Shown here in pieces: positions 45,306-55,290 of a DNA stretch of 64,000 nucleotides (positions within the stretch are counted from its first letter, which is position 1; the number at the start of each line of letters is the position of its first letter). The notes under the pieces were generated by a model. That model was not told the DNA's origin. It did no database searches and was given only the letters and a program-made list of their open reading frames with translations. The translations under genes were made by a program, and so were the position numbers. Origin of the DNA: Siphonodentalium dalli (Eukaryota; Mollusca; Scaphopoda; Gadilida; Siphonodentaliidae); assembly GCA_032622095.1 (NCBI GenBank), contig CP136066.1:186222716-186286715 (forward strand). The letters run 5' to 3'.

Positions 45306-45867
45306 GAGTGAATAACTCAAACTGTTTCCTCTATACAACTTTATTACAAATCTAGATTATTAAGGGGATATATGATGGTCAGCTTCCCTGCTTCAGTATA
45401 TTGCCCATATCCAGTATTATTCCTCATATCCAGTATTATTGCTTAATATGGGACTCCGATAAATATTATATATATAAATACCTGCCTCACCACAAAATTA
45501 ATTTGAAAAAAATAATAAATATAAATAACTGCCTCCCTCATCACTTTGAAAAAAAAAATCCCTGAGAAACAAACTATTAAGTTTATATGGCCTTAATAGT
45601 TTGTTTCTCAGGGATTTTTTTTTTCAAAGTGATGAGGGAGGCAGTTATTTATATTTATTATTTTTTTCAAATTAATTTTGTGGTGAGGCAGGTATTTATA
45701 TATATAATATTTATCGGAGTCCCATATTAAGCAATAATACTGGATATGAGGAATAATACTGGATATGGGCAATATACTGAAGCAGGGAAGCTGACCATCA
45801 TATATCCCCTTAATAATCTAGATTTGTAATAAAGTTGTATAGAGGAAACAGTTTGAGTTATTCACTC

Positions 45868-45972
45868 ATGGCAGAAGATGTGGAAACTACATCGGTGAAA
45901 TTTGATGTAACTCAGGGTGACCACCAGCCAGATCAAGCTTTATTGGAAGGAGTTCCACTGGACTACACATGA
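45868..45972 (+). CDS. Small convergent ORF (right arm), 34 aa
   Basis: Mirror copy of 45201-45305 with the same 34 codons. Confidence 0.4.
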   Translation: MAEDVETTSVKFDVTQGDHQPDQALLEGVPLDYT

Positions 45973-46161
45973 ATTGATAATATTAAATCACAACAATAAT
46001 TTATTAAATAAAAGGTTTATTTTCTAATTAATCACAGACTTTCATAAAAATCTTGAAGTTTGGAATAGTGCTGATCCACAAACCAGAGTGCATTACATAC
46101 AATAGCCACACATTGCCGACCCACACTGTCAACGCTAACCTTTCGGAAGCCCACTTTGTTT

Positions 46162-46356
46162 TCAACCAGTCAATGAATGAATTGCACAACGTTTGTTTTT
46201 CACATTTGTCTTACTGGGCAACACCACCTCCTTGCAACTTTTTATCAGCACCGAGAATACATCAACTACTTCTCCCGATTTATTCTCTGGTACATCTTCT
46301 TTGGTCACTCGAATTTGAAAATATCGTCCGAAAAATTGCGTGACTTCAGAAAACAT
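46162..46356 (-). pseudogene. Palindrome ORF 1b (right arm)
   Basis: Starts MFSEVTQFFGRYFQIRV and ends early (KNKRCAIHSLTG) because of a 7-base deletion relative to the left arm near 46190. The sequence beyond the deletion still matches the left-arm frame. Confidence 0.45.
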
Positions 46357-46567
46357 GATGTCTCATGATCATGATGTCTCCTGCAACTGTGTCAAAGTCC
46401 CCCGTTTTCGTTTTTGAAACAACCAGGTCAAAATCATCGTCAATGTCTTTCGTGGACATGAAATCATCAGCCATTTGAGGAACAGTTTTTGATCTGTTGT
46501 CTGATATAATTGTCCATTTGCCTTCCGACGCATTCTGCACGATACAAATGTTCACCAAAGTCGCCAT
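46346..46567 (-). CDS. Palindrome ORF 1a (right arm)
   Basis: Mirror of 44599-44820 with a few substitutions (TVPQMADDF for TVTQMADDF, GDIMIMRHHVF at the end). Just upstream the right arm has a 17-base tandem duplication (GCAAATCTATCCGGACT) absent from the left arm. Confidence 0.48.
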   Translation of the reverse strand: MATLVNICIVQNASEGKWTIISDNRSKTVPQMADDFMSTKDIDDDFDLVVSKTKTGDFDTVAGDIMIMRHHVF

Positions 46568-46825
46568 TTTGTTATTATTTTAAACAGGAAGTTCGTCAGA
46601 ATTATCCGCCCTTGTTTGTGAAATGTAAAGTCCGGATAGATTTGCAGTCCGGATAGATTTGCAGTTTGCATAAAGTTTCAAGACGAAGTTATCGGTCTGG
46701 GGCGGTTCGGGATATGCGGTATTTATATATTTATTATTTTATAGGTGCCAATAAATAAGGGGGAGGCGCAGGTTTTTGGGGGAAGCGGCGATCCCTGAGA
46801 AACGAACTATTAAGTGTGTAGGGCC

Positions 46826-47382
46826 TAATGGATGTGTTGTTAATATGCAGCAAGAAAAAAATTGCCAAACATAAGTGCAGACAATTTTTTCAGCAAATTT
46901 CTTTTCAATTATGTAGGGTAATGTTCAGAAGTAAATGAAAACTGAAGATGCACACACACAAAATTTAGCCTATTTCTTAAAATCAACTTCCAATAGCGCG
47001 ACAGGTGACTGAGTGGAGGTAAGTGAGGGACCAGCCTAGAATGCGACTTGGGGGGGAATCTTCTCCCTAAATGTTTGTGTTACTCCCTATTTTAGTCCCA
47101 GGGAGAAGTGACCTCTCTCATGTACAAGTATGTATCTGTCCAAACAGCATATTTAAAGTGTATTTCCTGATAATAATGGTGTAATTACTCATTATAATGG
47201 TTCTATAAATGGGCTCTTCTATTGATTAATACTTATTGGATCATAGAAGGCTTATATTTGTGGTGTAAACTGAAGTTCAGTCTTTATACCTTGTCTCTGA
47301 TAAGCAAATGGGGAGAAGGGACTTTTTAATATTTGAATCTTTTATGCTGGTCACGGAGGTAAGAACAGATGATTTATTATAC
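46826..47382. other. EPRS 3' intron or flank, last exon not found
   Basis: The minus strand should carry the final EPRS exon downstream of 47383 (ending in the conserved YYTLFGRSY-type tail). I could not find it here or elsewhere to the left, so it is either beyond recognisable range, displaced by the palindrome, or diverged. Confidence 0.5.
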
Positions 47383-47526
47383 CTGGCGCTATCTTTCTTG
47401 ATTGCGTCCTCACATGGAATCTCACCACAGAACGGGGCCTGAATGAGTTTCTTCTGATCCAGAGCATCACAGAGTTCCGTCCAATCGTATGAGACGGCGA
47501 GATATGAATCTAATTCCTTTTTAGCC
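47383..47526 (-). CDS. EPRS1: EPRS exon (C-terminal zinc domain start)
   Basis: Encodes AKKELDSYLAVSYDWTELCD, then ALDQKKLIQAPFCGEIPCED and AIKKDSAR. The sequence FCGEIPCED carries the first Cys-x4-Cys half of the zinc site at the C-terminus of eukaryotic prolyl-tRNA synthetase (human FCGEIDCED). Acceptor TTTCAG; donor AG-GTATAA. It begins with the third base of the Lys codon split from 49420 and ends in phase 2. The second Cys pair would lie in the missing last exon. Confidence 0.93.
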
Positions 47527-47832
47527 CTGAAATGGATCAGTAATAATAAACTTAATTTATATTGAAAAGGACAAAACAAAATCAAGTATTAACAAGGTCA
47601 ATCTAGAATACCCCTTCCCCATTCTCTTCGAGAGTGAGGGTATAATTAATGTTAGTATACCATACATGTATAGAAATCCTTCCGTCCTTCCTGCTAGTCT
47701 AGTAGTGATCACACTATCAATTAAATATGACCATTAACATGGGACTTGCAATGAAAAATATCTGTTGAGACCAAATTTTTAAGTCCAATAAGGGCAGTAA
47801 CTCTGGTAAAATTAAATGAACGAACCAGCTGA

Positions 47833-48070
47833 ATGAACCCCATAGTATGTGGGTATCCTCCCCCCCCCCCCCAAGCTGGGCTAAAACCAAACCATTTCTC
47901 AAACAAATCTGACAATCCACACCGAAGTTACAAATGTTCACAAAATTCAAAAATTTCCAAGTCCAACAAGGACAATAACTCAGGTAAATATAAATGGATG
48001 AACCCCGTAGTATGTGGGTGAACCCCGTGGTATGTGGGTGAACCCCGTAGTATGTGGGTATCCTTTCCCC
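47833..48070 (+). repeat. C-run and 19-bp tandem in EPRS intron
   Basis: TATGTGGGTATCC plus a run of C near 47860, then three to four copies of GAACCCCGTAGTATGTGGGT between 47999 and 48061. Confidence 0.75.
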
Positions 48071-48239
48071 AAAGCTGCACTATCAGCATAACAATTCACA
48101 CTAGAGTTACAAAGTGATATTTTCGTACAGACGGGTGGACAAAACTGGATGGATGGACAGACAATGACCCCTTCAGCCATAATAAACTGAAACAAGAGAT
48201 GGACTGTCATCCGGTGCATACCCCCTTGTGGCATACCGC

Positions 48240-48882
48240 CTAGTGTGGGCATATCTATAAGTTAACTTATGACTGCTATAGTCAGACAGATGGACCCAAA
48301 AATCAGCACTTTCATATAAACAAAGATGAATAACTATAGAACGAAAAACCAAAACAAAACAGTTGAATACGCCATTAAATATCCTCATAGTGGTGAACAT
48401 CCATATCAAATTTCATTGAGATCCGAGGACTACTGTTCAAGTTAAGACCTGAACAGACATCGGATGGACCAAAAAGCCAACATTTCCAAATAAACAAAGA
48501 TGAATAACTCTAAAATGGAAAACAAAACAATGGAACCCTCTATTGAATGTCCTCATAGTAGTGAACATCCATACCAAATTTCATTGAGATCCCAGCACAA
48601 CTGTTGAAGTTACGACATGAACAGACACCAGACGGACCAAAAAGCCAACATTTCCAGATAAACAAAGATGAATAACTCTAGAATGGAAAATCGGAACAAA
48701 ACGATGGAACCCTCTATTTAATGTCCTCATAGTAGTGAACATCCAAACCTAATTTCATTGAGATCCGAGCACTACTGTTCAAGTAATGAGATGAACAGAC
48801 ATCGGACGGACGGACGCATGCACGGACAGACAGGTGCAAAACAGTATACCCCCCTTTTAAAAAAAAAAGGGGGTATAATAAC
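48240..48882 (+). mobile_element. Pearl/HINE-like element with ~175-bp units
   Basis: About three units share GGACCAAAAAGCCAACATTT, AAACAAAGATGAATAACTCT, GTCCTCATAGTAGTGAACAT and AATTTCATTGAGATCC. They are followed by a GACGGACGGACGCATGCACG microsatellite and a terminal hairpin (ATACCCCCCTTTT, AAAAAGGGGGTATA). Confidence 0.72.
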
Positions 48883-49057
48883 AGCAGGCCAAATTGATAT
48901 TCCCCAGTTGAAGTTGATGTTCTCCATTAGTCACCTCAATTGTGCATTTTATCTTCTGCAAATTAGGGGATATAGAAACTGAACAGAAGAGAAAAAGTAA
49001 CTAAAACAATGTTAATTTGAGACTATAAATACTTCCCAAAAGATGAGGCCTGAGCAG

Positions 49058-49150
49058 AATGAGGTCCACTAAGGGTGAGTTTGGTGATGCTATCCCACTG
49101 TGCAGCATAACATCACTAAATTGACCCTCTGGGGACCTCGTTCTGCAAAT
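49058..49150. mobile_element. Palindromic MITE, GAGGTCCCC family
   Basis: GCAGAATGAGGTCCACTAAG pairs with CTCTGGGGACCTCGTTCTGC across GATGCTATCCCACTGTGCAG. Lies in the EPRS intron downstream of the exon at 49420. Confidence 0.8.
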
Positions 49151-49419
49151 TGCAGACACTAAATCCAGACTTGAACTCTAGATAATTGTTGACATTTGTT
49201 TCAGCAGAATTGTGTGCACATAATCTAACTTACACATGGCTCACTACCTCTATTGCCTGCATAAATTCTGCTCAATAAATGTTACGTTTATTATGTCAAC
49301 ATAGATTTATTAGATCAACATAGATTAATTAGGTTAGTACTACAATCACAGTGATTATACTATAACAGTATAGCTAGCTACATACACTAATGAACGTCCA
49401 TATCATCTAACAAACTCAC

Positions 49420-49580
49420 TTATTATAGAGATTATCATGGATCTGTTTTAGTAAGTCTCGAAGCTGATCGGCAAGATTCTCATGCTTCAGTGTCATCTTC
49501 TCTCCGGTATCTCTGCGCACAGCAACAACCTGATTCTGTTTAATGTCTCGTGGACCAAGTTCTATTCTTACTGGCACACC
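49420..49580 (-). CDS. EPRS1: EPRS exon (anticodon-binding domain, second part)
   Basis: Encodes GVPVRIELGPRDIKQNQVVA, then VRRDTGEKMTLKHENLADQL and RDLLKQIHDNLYN. It matches the GVPIRLEVGPRD..VAVRRDTGEK region of human EPRS1, the end of the anticodon-binding fold and the linker helix. Donor AA-GTGAGT leaves phase 2, completed at 47526. The acceptor TTTGTAG is only 8 bases from a MITE whose TTAA end is at 49589. Confidence 0.95.
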
Positions 49581-49588
49581 CTACAAAG

Positions 49589-49962
49589 TTAAAGACATAT
49601 TATAGACTTGTTCGGTGTATGAAATTGATAAGTTAGTACTCAGCCACTATGCTAACCTGGGGAATGTAGCATTCTACTAATATCGGCGAAAATTAAAAAG
49701 AAATCGACCATACCACTCCATAGGAAACATCAGCTGAACTATGCCCGATTGTAAATATTTACATTTCGATTCAGGACATAACTATCGGCGATAATCTAAC
49801 ACAAATGATTTTGCCATCAAGAGTCATTGCATTTAATTAATGTATAAGAATGACGGTGTGCATCGTCAATTTGGATTAATATTCGTAAAAATAACCGCTT
49901 TGAGCAAGATTATTCCTAATTTATCTTTGATCACCCTACCAGAGTGCTTCACATCGCTTTAA
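49589..49962. mobile_element. TTAA MITE, family 2, copy 1 (abuts EPRS exon)
   Basis: TTAAAGACATATTATAGACT at one end and CACATCGCTTTAA at the other. About 374 bases; other copies at 57591-57955 and 63530-63904 share GATAAGTTAGTA, GTAGCATTCTACTAA, CATACCACTCCATAG and ATCACCCTAC. No coding. In the sense of EPRS its 3' end supplies all but the last few bases of the intron end. Confidence 0.87.
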
Positions 49963-50079
49963 TAATATAGATAGTTTCATATCGTTGAATTTGGAAAACC
50001 CACTTGCGCTATGAGCGCACATATTAAAAACATTGAGTGCGCTTCTTTCATTCGATACGATTCTCTACAATTGGGGAGG

Positions 50080-50465
50080 CGCTTTCAGCGGGATGACAGA
50101 AACAGCATGTGTGAGTTCCCGATGTCCACTTTTGAGCGGGATGACAGGAACAGCATGTGTGAGTTCCCGATGTCTGCTTTTGAGCGGGATGACAGGAACA
50201 GCATGTGTGAGTTCCCGATGTCCGCTTTGAGCGGGATGACAGGAACAGCATGTGTGAGTTCCCAATGTCTGCTTTTGAGCGGGATGACAGGAACAGCATG
50301 TGTGAGTTCCCGATGTCCACTTTTGAGCGGGATGACAGGAACAGCAGGTGTGAGTTCCCGATGTCTGCTTTTGAGCGGGATGACAGGAACAGCATGTATA
50401 AGTTCCCGATGTCTGCTTTTGAGCGGGATGACAGGAACAGCATGTGCGAGTTCCCCGATGTCAGA
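50080..50465. repeat. 48-bp minisatellite, about 8 copies
   Basis: Unit GAGCGGGATGACAGGAACAG plus CATGTGTGAGTTCCCGATGT plus CTGCTTTT. It lies within an EPRS intron. Period divisible by three explains long open frames on both strands; they are not genes. Confidence 0.92.
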
Positions 50466-51641
50466 GTTATATTTACTTTGAAGTTGCCGCTACGTGCAGC
50501 ACGCTTTAAGAAGTATTCGCACTGTTTAGGCACATCATCATTTATCACATAATTAGCCCCTAAACCCGGCCTCATATTTTTGATTAAGACACCTGTGAAT
50601 TATTGACACGAGCAGTGGCGTAAGAGCTTAGTGCAATGATATTGATCAATGTTATTAATATTTTAATTAGAATACAATTATGATATTCAATTTTTGTTGG
50701 GTTATTTATTGTTGACTGGTATAATCATGGGTGATAAGGGTGGTTGAACAATTTTATCAGCATGAAAAGACACAATTAAAATGGAACTATATTTAACCTT
50801 GAATGTGTCCTTACTTCCTCTTTGGTTGTGATAAGGAAATCAATATTAATTTATTTAATGCCAGCCATATCAAGATCGTTTTTCCTTGCTAAACTGTAAT
50901 TACATAATAAAAAGGATCTCAAATTCGTTGTATTTCTATACAAAATTTATTAACCTCGCCCACTAAATTTGATTCGAGCCTCACTAAAGCTTGGGGGTCG
51001 AATTGAATTTAGTGCACTCGGTTAATAAATTTCAAATTAAATTTTGACGAATTTGATATCCTCTATATATGGTGAATGATTGACCAAATTAACAATTTTC
51101 TGTGTAATATACAGTACTCAGAAGATACTAAGCTACCTGCATGCCAAATTCCAGGCACATAATCGCAACAGATTCAAACAGATGATGTACTAAATTGCAG
51201 GGAGTTACACTAGTGTAGGCTAGGTGTGGTGTGATCACGTGCAATATTGGTTCCCATGCAAAATATATTAATCTAGGAGTGTTCCCTGGTGCAGCTGTAA
51301 TAATCAGAGTTTGATATACTAGAATTTGCTGGTCACGTTATTACTAAATTGATACTTAGTGACGACTTTCTGACAACTAGACACTATAACAAAAGTCACT
51401 ACTTTTCATAATTAAGCCAGCACTTTAATATATAAGCCTGGCCATATTTTAGCCAACTGAGTCCCTATTGTCATCTAAGAACTCACATGATACAAAATAT
51501 ATAGGTTATTTTTGCGCATGTGTGAAATGTTTTTGGATTAGTTTTGGTGTTCTCAATGATCCCATTTTTTTTTTCTATTTGGCCGAAGTTTATGAAAAAT
51601 GGCCAAAAGAATTATCCAGCCAGCGCAAACCATGTTCTCAC
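50466..51641. other. EPRS intron sequence, nothing distinctive
   Basis: An AT-rich inverted segment near 50905-51055 (ATCAAATTCGTTGTATTTCT vs GACGAATTTGATATCC, AATTTATTAACCTCGCCCAC vs CACTCGGTTAATAAATTT) forms a hairpin-like MITE. Otherwise no feature. Confidence 0.55.
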
Positions 51642-51818
51642 CTTCAGTTCCCAGTGATTGAATTTCCAGCCCGGAGAGTAGTTATCTCGTAGATCAGTTC
51701 GCGACCGCACACAGCCGCTGTTGTTCAGCTCTGTGGACAGTTCTTCACATTTCTTTAGGAGATTCTTGGAGTCATCTTCTGACATACTAGCAGTAACACC
51801 ACATGGTACAATGATGGC
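51642..51818 (-). CDS. EPRS1: EPRS exon (anticodon-binding domain, first part)
   Basis: The 59 codons encode AIIVPCGVTASMSEDDSKNL, LKKCEELSTELNNSGCVRSR and TDLRDNYSPGWKFNHWELK. The DLRDNYSPGWKFNHWELKG core is almost invariant in animal EPRS and recognises the tRNA-Pro anticodon stem. Acceptor TGAATTACAG, donor AAG-GTGAGA, both phase 0. The central helix (LNNSGCVRSR) is less conserved. Confidence 0.96.
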
Positions 51819-52151
51819 CTGTAATTCATTGAAAAAAAAACTTTAAAAATTATTATTGTTGACTTATACCAAGTCAGTTTGTGATGGTGTCAACCTTACT
51901 CTGACAATATATCCTATCCGTAATAGTGATTTTTGCGAAAGGTGTCTAGTGATACTTGTTTGGGAGATTACTGACAACATAAATCACATGGAATCTACAA
52001 CTAAATTATAATGGACATCTGTTCAGGAGATATAATGGCCATGGGCAACTGAAATTAGACCCAGAGTTAGTAGATGCAGAAGTCGAATGCTTCGTTATTG
52101 TGTGTCACCGAAATAAAAAATATACTATAAAACCTTGAGTGCCTGATTTGT

Positions 52152-52550
52152 TTAACCCTTTACCCAACAGAACGGCCCTGTGCCAATGCATTCTCTTATA
52201 TATGCGAGTCGACCATAGGTCGCCTCGCATATATAAGAGAATGCATTAGCTTAACACATTAAAAATTATAAAATTGTTAAAGAATGTAAGAAAAAATGGT
52301 AAAAAGTGTTAAAAAAATATTTTTTTAGGCCAATGCATTCTCTTATATATGCGAGGCGACCTATGGTCGACTCGCATATATAAGAGAATGCATTGGCACA
52401 GGGCATAACTGTAACTATCACAATGTGGTCAAGGAGCTGGTTCCAATGATATCCATATTTGTATGGTTCTATTGAGACAGACCGAAGATATTTTAGGCTG
52501 TTGAAGCTTTATTTGGCCGGTTTTGGCCAGTTTGTTGGGTAAAGGGTTAA
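52152..52550 (-). mobile_element. TTAA element with ATATAAGAGAATGCATTGG palindromes, copy 1
   Basis: Bounded by TTAACCCTTTACCCAACA and its complement. It contains two long hairpins (TGCATTCTCTTATATATGCG, GTCGACCATAGGTCGCC, then the complement) joined by AT-rich spacer. A nearly identical copy in the opposite orientation is at 60038-60426. TTAA-CCC ends fit piggyBac-type MITEs. Confidence 0.88.
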
Positions 52551-52584
52551 ATGGGTTGGCCTGAGAGACAGGAAATTGATTTCG

Positions 52585-53755
52585 CACAGCCTCATCCCAT
52601 GAGTTTAGAGCATGACCTTATCCCATGAGTTTTAGTGCACGACCTTATCCCATGAGTTTTAGTGCACGACCTTATCCCATGAGTTATAGTACACAGCCTC
52701 ATCCCATGAGTTTAGAGCATGACCTTATCCCATGAGTTTTAGTGCACGACCTTATCCCATGAGTTATAGTACACAGCCTTATCCCATGAGTTTTAGTGCA
52801 TGGCCTTATCCCATGAGTTTTAGTGCATGGCCTTATCTCATGACTTTTAGTGCACAGCCTTATCCCATGAGTTTTAGTGCATGGCCTTATTCCATGAGTT
52901 TTAGTGCATGGTCTTATCCCATGAGTTTTAGTGCATGGCCTTATCTCATGAGTTTTAGTACATGGCCTCATCCCATGAGTTTTAGTGCATGGCCTTATCC
53001 CATGGTTTTAGTGAATGGCCTTATCCCATGAGTTTTAGTGCACGACCTTATCCCATGAGTTATAGTACACAGCCTTATCCCATGAGTTTTAGTGCACAGC
53101 CTTATCCCATGAGTTTTAGTGCATGGCCTTATCCCATGAGTTATAGTGCATGGCCTTATCCCATGAGTTTTAGTACATGGCCTTATCCCATGAGTTTTAG
53201 TGCATGGCCTTATCCCATGGTTTTAGTGCATGGCCTTATCCCATGAGTTTTAGTGCACAGCCTTATCCCATGAGTTATAGTACACAGCCTTATCCCATGA
53301 GTTTTAGTGCATGGCCTTATCCCATGAGTTTTAGTACACAGCCTTATCCCATGAGTTTTAGTGCATGGCCTTATCCCATGGTTTTAGTACATGGCCTTAT
53401 CCCATGAGTTTTAGTGCACGACCTTATCCCATGAGTTTTAGTGCACAGCCTTATCCCATGAGTTATAGTACACAGCCTTATCCCATGAGTTTTAGTGCAT
53501 GGCCTTATCCCATGAGTTTTAGTGCACGACCTTATTCCATGAGTTTTAGTGCATGGCCTTATCTCATGAGTTTTAGTCCACAGCCTTATCCCATGAGTTT
53601 TAGTGCATGGCCTTATTCCATGAGTTTTAGTGCACGACCTTATCCCATGAGTTAGTGCATGGCCTTATCCCAAGAGTTTTAGGCCTCATCCCATGAGTTT
53701 AAGTGCACGGCCTTATCCTGTGAGTTTTTGGCCTTATCTCATGAGTTTTAGGCAG
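52585..53755. repeat. 27-bp minisatellite, about 40 copies
   Basis: Unit CCCATGAGTTTTAGTGCATG plus GCCTTAT with variants (GCACGACC, ACACAGCC, TATAGT). Period 27 keeps a frame open (repeating MSFSAWPYP), but the repeat lies in an EPRS intron and shows no start or splice logic. Variants alternate in blocks (for example CACGAC then ACACAG), suggesting higher-order duplication. Confidence 0.93.
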
Positions 53756-54067
53756 ACACATTTTTATATATTTGGGAATAAATTGGTACTCTGAATATAT
53801 GAAGATTAAACATTTTAAATTCACAGAATTAATTTTACACCTAAATACACAAGACTGTTTCAAATTCACCAATTAGGATTGAGCAGATTTCTTGGAAAAC
53901 TGAAGAATTTTATTCCGTACATGAATCAAATAATAAAAGCCTCCCTCCTTCATCCAATTTTCCATATATAATTGCCTGAGAACATGCTTCGTTAGTGTGT
54001 GTCACAGAAATTAAACTATTAACTTTTGATGGCCTAATTAAAATAACGGGACAAAAAGGTAAGTTAC

Positions 54068-54262
54068 CTGCACATTTGCAGCATAAGGTGGCAAGACTAG
54101 ACCCATGTTATCGCCGTGAATCATGGCCATAACGCCGATCGTCCGCGTCGTCAGACCCCATGAATTCTGATACACGTGTGACTTCACTCTTGTCTCTGGA
54201 TCTTCTATCACAATGTCAAACATTTTCGAGAAATTCTGTCCCAAGTGATGAGAGGTGGCCCC
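54068..54262 (-). CDS. EPRS1: EPRS exon (catalytic core, motif 3)
   Basis: The 65 codons encode [40 protein letters not shown] and [20 protein letters not shown], then [30 protein letters not shown] and [11 protein letters not shown] are hallmark segments of eukaryote/archaeal-type prolyl-tRNA synthetase, building the prolyl-adenylate site. Position PPY is normally PPR in human EPRS1 (class II motif 3 Arg); here it is Tyr. Acceptor TTTAACAG, donor CAG-GTAACT. Confidence 0.96.
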
Positions 54263-54866
54263 CTGTTAAATAAAGATAAGTAATAATTAGGTCAGAATGA
54301 TTAATTAAAGTCACATGTCGGTTTGCGCTACAAAATACACATAATATTATTAGCTTTTGAATTTTTCCCAGTATCAAAATATGTCGATACATATCGGAAC
54401 TACCTTTCTACGAGCATTCTGGAACACAAAAAGACGTATTGAAGTAATAAAAAATACAACTATGAACACAGTGTTTGGGTCCCAAACACAAAAAATCAGC
54501 CATGTGCATGAAATGGAACAGAAAAGAGCGTTCCGTGTTAGTTTATTCTTGATATGGTAGCAATAATTTTCAAGATTTTTCAAGGCCGTCTATTCCATGA
54601 TTCAAGGCTATTATACCACAAAATGTCAAATATTTATGGAACCCATACCTGTATGTCATGACCACTAGCCAACATATAAGTCTCCAGTTAGGGTGTAATC
54701 TCCATTAGAAAAAAATGGCACAACCACTGGTTGAGAGATAAGCCTACACATTTAACCTATAATCTCATCTGATAGTAGACTGGGACCCCTACACTATATT
54801 GTAGACTATATTATATTCTTGAATGGTAGACTGGGACCCTAACTGATAGTAGACTGGGAACCCTAC

Positions 54867-55022
54867 CTGAATGGCACGACCACTAGCTGAGATATAAGCC
54901 TCCACGGTTAATGTATATTCTCCTCCAGCAAACTTTTCCTTCTCTGTCTTCCTCCCTCGAACCACAGGTATGGCTAATATGTCTTCATACACCCGGGCAT
55001 ATAGCTCCAGAATGGTGGAAAC
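54867..55022 (-). CDS. EPRS1: EPRS exon (catalytic core, insertion helix)
   Basis: The 52 codons encode [40 protein letters not shown] and [12 protein letters not shown], matching human [20 protein letters not shown] and EKEKFAGG. Donor CAG-GTAGGG. The acceptor (TGTTTCAG) and the first bases of the exon are repeated twice more upstream at 59-bp intervals (near 55081 and 55140), giving three competing 3' splice sites; use of either upstream one would add 59 or 118 bases and shift the frame. Confidence 0.95.
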
Positions 55023-55150
55023 CTGAAACACAGTGTAAACCCATCATAAGTTCTGGCATAGGGCTTCAGAATGGTGGAAACCTGAAACACAGTGTAAACC
55101 CATCATAAGTTCTGGCATAGGGCTTGAGAATGGTGGAAACCTTAAACACG
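55023..55150 (-). repeat. Tandem duplicates of the EPRS exon start
   Basis: Two extra 59-bp units contain GTTTCCACCATTCT, GCCCTATGCCAGAACTTATG and ACACTGTGTTTCAG. In frame they read [15 protein letters not shown], a decayed copy of the exon's [15 protein letters not shown]. The second upstream unit has mutated its acceptor (TTTAAG). Confidence 0.85.
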
Positions 55151-55204
55151 GGGTAGATTACTAATTGTGACCCGCCATATCAAATCCAGTCGTAAGTCGG
55201 GATT

Positions 55205-55290
55205 TTTTTTACCCTGTGCCAATGCATTCTCTTATATATGCGAGTCGACCATAGGTCGCCTCGCATATATAAGAGAATGCATTGGCCTAA
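55205..55290. mobile_element. Partial copy of the ATATAAGAGAATGCATTGG palindrome
   Basis: CCCTGTGCCAATGCATTCTC to GAGAATGCATTGGCC, a single hairpin of the type found twice in 52152-52550. The outer ends are missing. Confidence 0.8.

Larger units (their letters stand above)
44359..46825. mobile_element. 2.47 kb near-perfect palindrome of a GGCC-ended element
   Basis: The left arm (44359-45582) and right arm (about 45593-46825) are reverse complements with only scattered differences, separated by a spacer of about ten bases (TTTATATGGC). Each arm has its own terminal repeats: outer GGCCATACACACTTAATAG, inner CTATTAAGTTTATATGGCC. GGCC ends next to TTA/TAA resemble PIF/Harbinger and the insertion at 22432. 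The flank mirrors too (TTA left, TAA right), pointing to inverted duplication rather than two insertions. Each arm carries a two-frame gene and a small convergent ORF. Confidence 0.9.

Noticed and set aside
47100-47170. Possible last EPRS exon (minus strand KYAVWTDTY near 47150)
   Set aside because: Only a few residues resemble the expected YYTLFGRSY tail; no GKNPAK-like or Cys-pair sequence precedes it, and no acceptor in the needed phase.
50011-50575. Open frames of 156 and 175 codons on opposite strands
   Set aside because: By-product of the 48-bp minisatellite within an EPRS intron.
52699-53655. Repetitive protein-like frames (MSFSAWPYP repeats)
   Set aside because: 27-bp minisatellite; frames start and stop at array irregularities.
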